Below are positions 34,259-39,468 of a stretch of 39,468 nt of DNA, one piece after another; the stretch's first letter is position 1; each line of letters opens with the position of its first letter. Below the pieces are notes generated by a model. The model did no database searches. It was not told the origin of the DNA and worked only from the letters and a program-made list of their open reading frames with translations. The DNA lies in contig JADCFN010000063.1 in the NCBI GenBank assembly GCA_020249505.1, positions 1-39,468 of the forward strand. The letters run 5' to 3'. Source of the DNA: Roseomonas sp. (GTDB taxonomy: Bacteria; Pseudomonadota; Alphaproteobacteria; Acetobacterales; Acetobacteraceae). Position numbers and translations under genes: made by a program.

Positions 34259-36064
34259 ATGACTGACACGCCGCTTTCGCTGATCCGCAATTTCTCGATC
34301 ATTGCCCATATTGATCATGGGAAATCCACGCTTGCTGACCGGCTGATCCAGCAGACCGGCGCGCTTTCCGCGCGCGAGATGAAGGAACAGGTCCTGGATA
34401 ATATGGAGCTGGAGCGCGAGCGCGGCATCACCATCAAGGCACAGACTGTCCGCCTGACCTATCCGGCCAAGGATGGCAAAACCTATGTACTGAATTTGAT
34501 GGACACGCCCGGCCATGTGGACTTCGCCTATGAAGTCAGCCGGTCACTTGCCGCCTGTGAGGGGTCGCTTCTGGTGGTGGATGCGTCGCAGGGGGTTGAG
34601 GCGCAGACACTCGCCAATGTCTATCAGGCGATTGATGCGGGGCATGAGATTGTGCCCGTGCTGAACAAGATTGACCTGCCGGCGGCCGAACCTGATCGCG
34701 TGAAGCAACAGATCGAAGATGTGATTGGGCTTGATGCATCGGACGCGGTGATGATCAGCGCCAAGACGGGGCTGAATATTGAAGGCGTTTTGGATGCCAT
34801 TGTGGAACGCCTGCCGCCGCCGAAGGGTGACGCATCCGCCACCACCAAGGCGCTTTTGGTGGATAGCTGGTATGATGCCTATCTGGGCGTGATCATCCTG
34901 GTCCGCGTGAAGGATGGGCATTTGCGTAAGGGTCAGCGCATTCGCATGATGTCATCCGGTTCCGTGCATACCATTGAACAGGTCGGTGTCTTCACGCCAA
35001 AGCTGGTGCCGGTGGAAAGCCTTGGGCCTGGTGAGATGGGCTATGTGACGGCCGCGATCAAAACCGTGGCCGATACGAATGTTGGCGATACCATCACGGA
35101 TGATCGCAATCCGGCGGCCGAGGCTTTGGCCGGCTTCAAGCCTTCCATCCCCGTGGTGTGGTGCGGGCTTTATCCGGTGGATGCGGATGATTTCGAAAAG
35201 CTGCGGGAATCGCTTGGCAAGCTGCGTCTGAATGACGCGTCCTTTCATTATGAACCGGAAACTAGCGCCGCGCTTGGCTTTGGCTTTCGCTGTGGCTTCC
35301 TTGGGCTTTTGCATCTCGAAATCGTGCAGGAAAGATTGTCCCGCGAATTCGATCTGGATCTGATCGCGACCGCGCCTTCAGTTGTGTACAAGGTGCACAA
35401 GACGAATGGCGAAATGTTCGAATTGCACAACCCCGCCGATATGCCCGATGGCAGCGTGCTGGATCACATTGAAGAACCCTGGATCAAGGCGACCATCATG
35501 TTGCCCGATGATTACTTGGGTTCTGTTTTGGCGCTCTGTAATGAACGCCGCGGTCAGCAGGTGGAGCTTACTTACGTTGGTTCGCGTGCCATGCTGGTCT
35601 ATCGGATACCGTTGAATGAGGTGGTGTTCGATTTCTATGATCGGCTGAAGTCAGTATCGCGTGGTTATGCTTCCTTCGATTATCAGATGGATGGCTATGA
35701 GGAAGGCGATCTGGTTAAGATTTCCATCCTGGTAAATAACGAACCGGTGGATGCGCTATCCTTCATGGCGCATCGCGCGCAGGCGGAACGGCGTGGGCGG
35801 CAGATTTGCGAGAAATTGAAGGAGTTGATCCCCCGCCAATTGTTCAAAATCCCTATCCAGGCAGCGATTGGCGGGCGCGTGATTGCGCGTGAGACGATCT
35901 CCGCCCTATCCAAGGATGTGACGGCGAAATGTTATGGCGGGGATATCAGCCGCAAGCGCAAGCTTCTGGAAAAGCAGAAGGAAGGCAAGAAGCGCATGCG
36001 GCAATTCGGCAAGGTGGAAATTCCGCAAAGTGCCTTCATTGCCGCGCTGAAGATGGATAGCTGA
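34259..36064 (+). CDS. lepA: Elongation factor 4 (LepA)
   Basis: Ribosome-associated translational GTPase (EF4). The 601 residues have the expected order: G domain with [14 protein letters not shown] (G1), RGITIKAQ (G2), DTPGHVDF (G3) and NKIDLP (G4), domain 2, the EF-G-like domains 3 and 5, and the unique C-terminal domain ending [20 protein letters not shown] and [11 protein letters not shown]. The ATG at 34259 opens [21 protein letters not shown]. No strong ribosome binding site is visible. It stands alone between the pheT terminator and the convergent ABC genes. Confidence 0.98.
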   Translation: MTDTPLSLIRNFSIIAHIDHGKSTLADRLIQQTGALSAREMKEQVLDNMELERERGITIKAQTVRLTYPAKDGKTYVLNLMDTPGHVDFAYEVSRSLAACEGSLLVVDASQGVEAQTLANVYQAIDAGHEIVPVLNKIDLPAAEPDRVKQQIEDVIGLDASDAVMISAKTGLNIEGVLDAIVERLPPPKGDASATTKALLVDSWYDAYLGVIILVRVKDGHLRKGQRIRMMSSGSVHTIEQVGVFTPKLVPVESLGPGEMGYVTAAIKTVADTNVGDTITDDRNPAAEALAGFKPSIPVVWCGLYPVDADDFEKLRESLGKLRLNDASFHYEPETSAALGFGFRCGFLGLLHLEIVQERLSREFDLDLIATAPSVVYKVHKTNGEMFELHNPADMPDGSVLDHIEEPWIKATIMLPDDYLGSVLALCNERRGQQVELTYVGSRAMLVYRIPLNEVVFDFYDRLKSVSRGYASFDYQMDGYEEGDLVKISILVNNEPVDALSFMAHRAQAERRGRQICEKLKELIPRQLFKIPIQAAIGGRVIARETISALSKDVTAKCYGGDISRKRKLLEKQKEGKKRMRQFGKVEIPQSAFIAALKMDS

Positions 36065-36081
36065 GGTAGCCCACCTTGCTA

Positions 36082-36762
36082 TCATGAACTGACAATCCGC
36101 CCATCCACGAGATGCACGCGGCGCGTTGCTCGTTTGGCGAGCTCCGCATCATGCGTCACCACCAGAATGGCGCGGCCCTCTTCGGCGGCGAGGCGCTGGA
36201 AAACATCGAAAACAGCCGCCGCATTGCGCGTATCAAGATTGCCGGTAGGTTCATCGGCCAGGATGATGGCGGGGTCATTCGCCAATGCGCGCGCGATGGC
36301 AGCGCGTTGGCGCATGCCGCCGGAAAGCTGTTCCGGCAATTTTGCCGCCGCTTCCGCCATGCCCAGCGCTTCCAGCAGCCTCATCGCTTGCGCCCGTGCC
36401 GCCATATCCTTCAAGCGGCCAAGCCTGCGGATTGGGATCAGGACATTATCGAGTGTGGAGAATTCCGGCAGCAAAAAATGGAATTGAAAGACAAAGCCCA
36501 AACGTGCGAGCCTTAAGTTTGCGAGTTCCGCCGCACTCAGGCTTGCCGTGTCGCGGCCTTCCAGCAGCACGCGGCCTTGGGTGGGACGGTCGAGCAATCC
36601 AAGCAGATAAAGCAGCGATGATTTGCCGGAACCGGATGGCCCGGTGATGGCGATGAATTCGCCGCGCTCCACTTTCAGGGATGCGTCTGCTACCAGCGTG
36701 ACACCTTCCGGCAGGCGGCGCGTGATGTGTTGCGCTTCCAACAAAGGGGGCGGGCTGGTCAT
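36082..36762 (-). CDS. ABC exporter ATP-binding protein, LolD/MacB type
   Basis: A 226-residue ATPase of the MacB/LolD group. Walker A is GPSGSGKSS at 41-49, the Q-loop VFQFHFLLPEFSTLDNV is of the group's usual kind, the signature is LSGGMRQRAAIARAL, Walker B is AIILADEPTGNLD and the switch His is in VVTHD. Its ATG overlaps the permease stop as ATGA. With the adaptor and permease upstream it makes a tripartite exporter. It is 17 bp from the convergent lepA stop. Confidence 0.92.
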   Translation of the reverse strand: MTSPPPLLEAQHITRRLPEGVTLVADASLKVERGEFIAITGPSGSGKSSLLYLLGLLDRPTQGRVLLEGRDTASLSAAELANLRLARLGFVFQFHFLLPEFSTLDNVLIPIRRLGRLKDMAARAQAMRLLEALGMAEAAAKLPEQLSGGMRQRAAIARALANDPAIILADEPTGNLDTRNAAAVFDVFQRLAAEEGRAILVVTHDAELAKRATRRVHLVDGRIVSS

Positions 36763-38003
36763 GCCGCGCCGCGAATGGTCTGAACAGGGTCAAGCCGCGC
36801 CGCACGGCGTGCCGGCACCACCGCTGCGATACTCGCCGATAGCAGCGCAAAAAAGGAAGCGACAGCGAAAATCCGCCAATCATACGCGAGCAGAAAACGG
36901 TCATTGCCCGCCGGCGTTTCGGTATTGAAGCGGATTTGTGCCAGGCCTTCGATCATGATCTGACCCAGCACGCAGCCAAGCACGGCGCCGAGCAATCCCG
37001 CAATCATGCCCTGCAACAGGAACAGCCACTGGATATCGCCTTCGGTAAAGCCAAGCGATTTCAGGATGGCGATATCGCGGGTTTTCTCAAACACCACGGT
37101 CGAGATGATGTTGTAGATGCCAAAGGCCGCAACCAGCAGAATGGCGCCGGTGACGCTGTACATGATGGCGTTCTGGATCACGAAAACGGTCAGTACATTG
37201 CGGTTCTGTTCTTCCCAGCTTTCGGACCTGTCGCCAAAGCGTGCCTCGATTTGTCGCGCAAGGGTTTCCGCCGCCGTCACATCACTCAGCCTAAGCAGGA
37301 TTTGGTTCACCACATTGGGCCGGTCCTGCAGGATTTGATTGACCTTGAGCAGCGTATAGCCGGCCTGATTATCCATTGTGGCGAGCCCCGTTCGGAAGAT
37401 ACCCACAATTTTCATTTGCAGGCTGATGCCCCTTGGGGAAACCGCGATGATGGTATCGCCCAAGGCAACACCAAGCTTTTGCGCAAGCCCGATGCCAATG
37501 ATCAGGCCATTGGCGGTACTGCGCAAATCCTCCAGGCTGCCCTGGATCAAATCCTTTTCAAGGTTGGAAACGCGGCGATAGCGCGCGGGCTCAATCCCCG
37601 TGATGGAAACCGAAACATCGCGCGACCCGTAGCGGAGTAGCGCCTGGCCTGTCAGGATGGGCGATGAAAACACCCCCGGAATCGCTTCCAGGATGGCCAT
37701 TTTCTCGGCACTCGCACGGATGCCGCGCACGCGTTCGGTTGGTTTCACACCTGATAGCGCCACAGCACCGTCAGGATGGGCGATTTCCACCGCCTGCGGC
37801 AGCGGGCGGCGCGTTTCATCCTTCACAATGATGTGTGGCTGCACATCAATGACCTGTTCGATGAAATAGGTCTGAAACCCGCGCATAAGCGAGGCGATGG
37901 CGATGAAAAACGCCACCCCCAAGGCAACCCCCATCACCGAAACCAGGGTCTGCCGGCGCCGACGGGAAAGCATGCCACGCGCCAGATCAAAGATCAGGTT
38001 CAT
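36759..38003 (-). CDS. ABC exporter permease, MacB/FtsX type
   Basis: A 414-residue inner-membrane permease of the MacB/FtsX/LolC superfamily. One membrane segment is at about 21-42 (VSVMGVALGVAFFIAIASLM), a large periplasmic domain follows at about 45-275, and three C-terminal segments are visible: about 278-305 (MYSVTGAILLVAAFGIYNII), 330-355 (LLQGMIAGLLGAVLGCVLGQ) and 380-402 (FAVASFFALLSASIAAVVPA). The end PARRAARLDPVQTIRGAA is typical of the family. It overlaps both neighbours by four bases. The substrate is not known; lipid, peptide or antibiotic export are the usual options. Confidence 0.9.
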   Translation of the reverse strand: MNLIFDLARGMLSRRRRQTLVSVMGVALGVAFFIAIASLMRGFQTYFIEQVIDVQPHIIVKDETRRPLPQAVEIAHPDGAVALSGVKPTERVRGIRASAEKMAILEAIPGVFSSPILTGQALLRYGSRDVSVSITGIEPARYRRVSNLEKDLIQGSLEDLRSTANGLIIGIGLAQKLGVALGDTIIAVSPRGISLQMKIVGIFRTGLATMDNQAGYTLLKVNQILQDRPNVVNQILLRLSDVTAAETLARQIEARFGDRSESWEEQNRNVLTVFVIQNAIMYSVTGAILLVAAFGIYNIISTVVFEKTRDIAILKSLGFTEGDIQWLFLLQGMIAGLLGAVLGCVLGQIMIEGLAQIRFNTETPAGNDRFLLAYDWRIFAVASFFALLSASIAAVVPARRAARLDPVQTIRGAA

Positions 38004-38995
38004 GGCCTGAGCCGTATCGCCTGCCCATCCTTCAGGCCCTGCGGTGGATCAAGCACCACGACATCTCCCGCCGCTATCCCTTGGCGGATTTCAACCGCGC
38101 GTGGGCCTTGGACACCGACGTTCACCTGCCGCCGCCGCGCGACTTCGCCCTGTGCGACAAACACATGATCGCCACGCAGTGCCGCAGGTGGGATCAGCAC
38201 TGCATTCGCGGTCTCACGCAACACGATATTCGCTTCCACCGTCATGCCGATCATGAGCGGCGTGTCGTCCGGCAAGGAAAGGCGCACGCGATAGGCCTTG
38301 CGCGTCGCATCACCCTTGGGCGTGATTTGCGTCACTGTCGCATTCAGCACCTGGCCAGCGAAAGCATCAGCGCGGAGCAGGGCGCGTTGGCCTTCGCGGA
38401 TTTGCGCTATGTCTTCCTCATCCACCTCAGCGGTGATGCGGAGCGGCTTTGGCTCGCCAATCCAGAACAACGCGGCGGGGGTATCCACAACCTCCCCCAC
38501 CTCGGCATCGCGCCGCAACACCAGGCCGGCGGAAGGCGCCCGGACGATGTAATCATCAAGCCGCCGCTGCGCGGCTTCGGCCACGGCGCGCACAGCGCGG
38601 GCTTCAGCCTCAGCGCGGTCGAGTGCTGCGCGGGAGGCGACGTCGCGCGCCACAAGGGCACGCACGCGCGTCAAATCTTCCTGGGCGAAATTGGCGCGGG
38701 CTTCGGCTTCCTCAACCCGGTGCCGGGCTTCGCGATCATCCAACTGCGCCATGGGCTGGCCGGCTTCAACACGCGCACCTTCTTCGACCAGCACGGCCGT
38801 GATGCGCGCGCGTACCGCAGGGCCGACCTTGGCCCAATGCACTGGCTCCACATTGCCGGTGGCATAAACCGCCTGCACGGCAGGGCCGGTGGTGGCGGGG
38901 GCGACGGCGACGGCCGGCGGCAGGCCGCGCCAAACCCAGGCGCCTGCCAGGCCGAGCAAAATCAGTATAAGCGGGATGATGATCCGAGCACGCAT
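38000..38995 (-). CDS. Periplasmic adaptor (HlyD/membrane fusion family)
   Basis: A 331-residue membrane fusion protein. One N-terminal anchor spans about 4-22 (IIIPLILILLGLAGAWVW). The biotinyl-lipoyl-like part has YATGNVEPVHWAKVGPAV and EEGARVEAGQPMAQLD, the coiled-coil hairpin runs about 90-145 (ARANFAQEDLTRVRALVARD, AEAEARAVRAVAEAAQRRLD), then the beta-barrel and a C-terminal membrane-proximal domain (IPPAALRGDHVFV). It heads the three-gene export unit and would link the permease to an outer-membrane channel such as TolC. No channel gene is nearby. Confidence 0.92.
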   Translation of the reverse strand: MRARIIIPLILILLGLAGAWVWRGLPPAVAVAPATTGPAVQAVYATGNVEPVHWAKVGPAVRARITAVLVEEGARVEAGQPMAQLDDREARHRVEEAEARANFAQEDLTRVRALVARDVASRAALDRAEAEARAVRAVAEAAQRRLDDYIVRAPSAGLVLRRDAEVGEVVDTPAALFWIGEPKPLRITAEVDEEDIAQIREGQRALLRADAFAGQVLNATVTQITPKGDATRKAYRVRLSLPDDTPLMIGMTVEANIVLRETANAVLIPPAALRGDHVFVAQGEVARRRQVNVGVQGPRAVEIRQGIAAGDVVVLDPPQGLKDGQAIRLRP

Positions 38996-39076
38996 TATGT
39001 CAGCCTAGCATGACACCGCCCCCTTGGCTCCCCCGCCTGAATAAGGGCACGATAACCGGCGTGACATGGGGATGGT

Positions 39077-39105
39077 TGTGCGAAGGCTTGGCTGGGGGTA
39101 TGACG
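39077..39105 (+). promoter_or_regulatory. Promoter of tRNA-Thr(CGT)
   Basis: TTGTGC (39077-39082), 17-nt spacer, TATGAC (39100-39105). A start near 39112 would lie 16 nt before the mature tRNA 5' end at 39128. The preceding gap from 38996 holds nothing else that I can recognise. Confidence 0.6.
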
Positions 39106-39127
39106 CTCAGAGTATCAAGGTTTTTGG

Positions 39128-39202
<75 letters not shown>

Positions 39203-39317
39203 GTAAAGTCAATGACTTAATCGAACCTGGCATTATGAAAGTGCGCCCCAAAAAGCAGTTTGGTGCCACTATGGCGCCAGGTTGGGTTGGCTTGATGCGC
39301 GCGGCCTTGAAACGCCC

Positions 39318-39468
39318 CGGGAGAGGAGGCTCGGTTTGTTTGAACAGTTCTGGTGCGTTTCCTAAGTGGGTCTCTGCCTCGGTTAGGCCACCATCGGGAT
39401 TGATGGCAGCGCGGTAAAATAGGCCTCGTCCGGCGTCCGCCCGTCAAGGCTCGAATGGGGCCGACGGG
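39318..39468 (-). mobile_element. End of an IS3-family insertion sequence (runs off the right edge)
   Basis: The element's transposase C-terminus is at 39383-39466, and the stretch CTCGGTTTGTTTGAACAG (39330-39347) resembles the terminal region of many IS3-family elements, which on the reverse strand read CTGTTCAAACAA. The outer boundary is approximate (between about 39307 and 39335). The other end and any target-site duplication are outside the window. About 120 bp of unassigned sequence separates it from tRNA-Thr. Confidence 0.7.
39383..39468 (-). CDS. IS3-family transposase OrfB, C-terminal fragment
   Basis: The minus strand reads, up to the TAA at 39383, RRPHSSLDGRTPDEAY then FTALPSIPMVA. 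The PHSSLDGRTPDEAY motif is the typical C-terminal end of IS3-family (rve-type) transposases that carry the DDE catalytic core further upstream. The frame is open to the edge of the window (27 residues visible), so whether the full gene is intact cannot be judged. Confidence 0.88.
   Translation of the reverse strand, partial: RRPHSSLDGRTPDEAYFTALPSIPMVA

Noticed and set aside
39217..39447. Two short frames (39217-39447 minus and 39235-39417 plus) next to tRNA-Thr
   Set aside because: They overlap the true IS3 transposase end in other frames and have no recognisable content.

Overview
The window is a GC-rich (roughly 60% or more by eye), gene-dense chromosomal segment of an alphaproteobacterium. 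Acetobacteraceae/Rhodospirillales (Roseomonas-like) is my best guess. This rests on the complete SUF operon led by an Rrf2 regulator, the anaerobic-type alicyclic-acid genes, overall protein character and many ATGA overlaps between genes. No marker fixes the genus. Almost everything is explained by ordinary chromosomal genes. The only mobile DNA is the end of an IS3-family element at the right edge.

Layout. 1-1173 (minus): promoter, tRNA-Tyr, tRNA-Gly and the 5' two-thirds of tuf (EF-Tu). 1227-3111: rlmB-like 23S rRNA methyltransferase facing an alpha/beta hydrolase, with a strong terminator between them. 3178-9705 (plus): SUF iron-sulfur assembly operon, in the order Rrf2 regulator, sufB, sufC, sufD, sufS, sufU-like, sufT-like, sufA. 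A perfect 13-bp inverted repeat precedes the regulator. 9713-14759: two related MBL-fold hydrolases flanking a GMC oxidoreductase and an M20 amidohydrolase. 14766-19778: a MarR regulator divergent from badH, badI, aliB and aliA (cyclohexanecarboxylate to pimelyl-CoA). The hydratase step (badK) is absent.

19786-23434: small ABM-domain protein, a CoA-binding/MetY fusion, tRNA-Thr(TGT), a proline-rich TonB-like protein and a small unknown. 23612-29650 (minus): cheZ-like gene, then dapF-mtaB-ftsY in overlapping order, continuing into an AhpD-like protein, a creatininase-family amidohydrolase and an MhpD-like hydratase. 29751-34169 (plus): promoter, structured leader, rpmI, rplT, pheS, pheT and a hairpin terminator. 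34259-36064: lepA. 36082-38995 (minus): three-gene ABC exporter (adaptor, permease, ATPase). 39077-39202: tRNA-Thr(CGT) with its promoter, then the IS3-family transposase end.

How the genes work together. The SUF block appears to be one translationally coupled unit supplying a SufBC2D scaffold, a SufS/SufU sulfur donor pair and SufA/SufT carriers, probably controlled by its own Rrf2 protein. The bad/ali block is a compact catabolic operon probably repressed by its divergent MarR protein, as BadR does in Rhodopseudomonas palustris. The most interesting unexplained structures are regulatory: the suf inverted repeat, the palindrome in the badH promoter, and a branched RNA leader upstream of rpmI. 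I did not find evidence of a wholly new defence, mobile or biosynthetic system.
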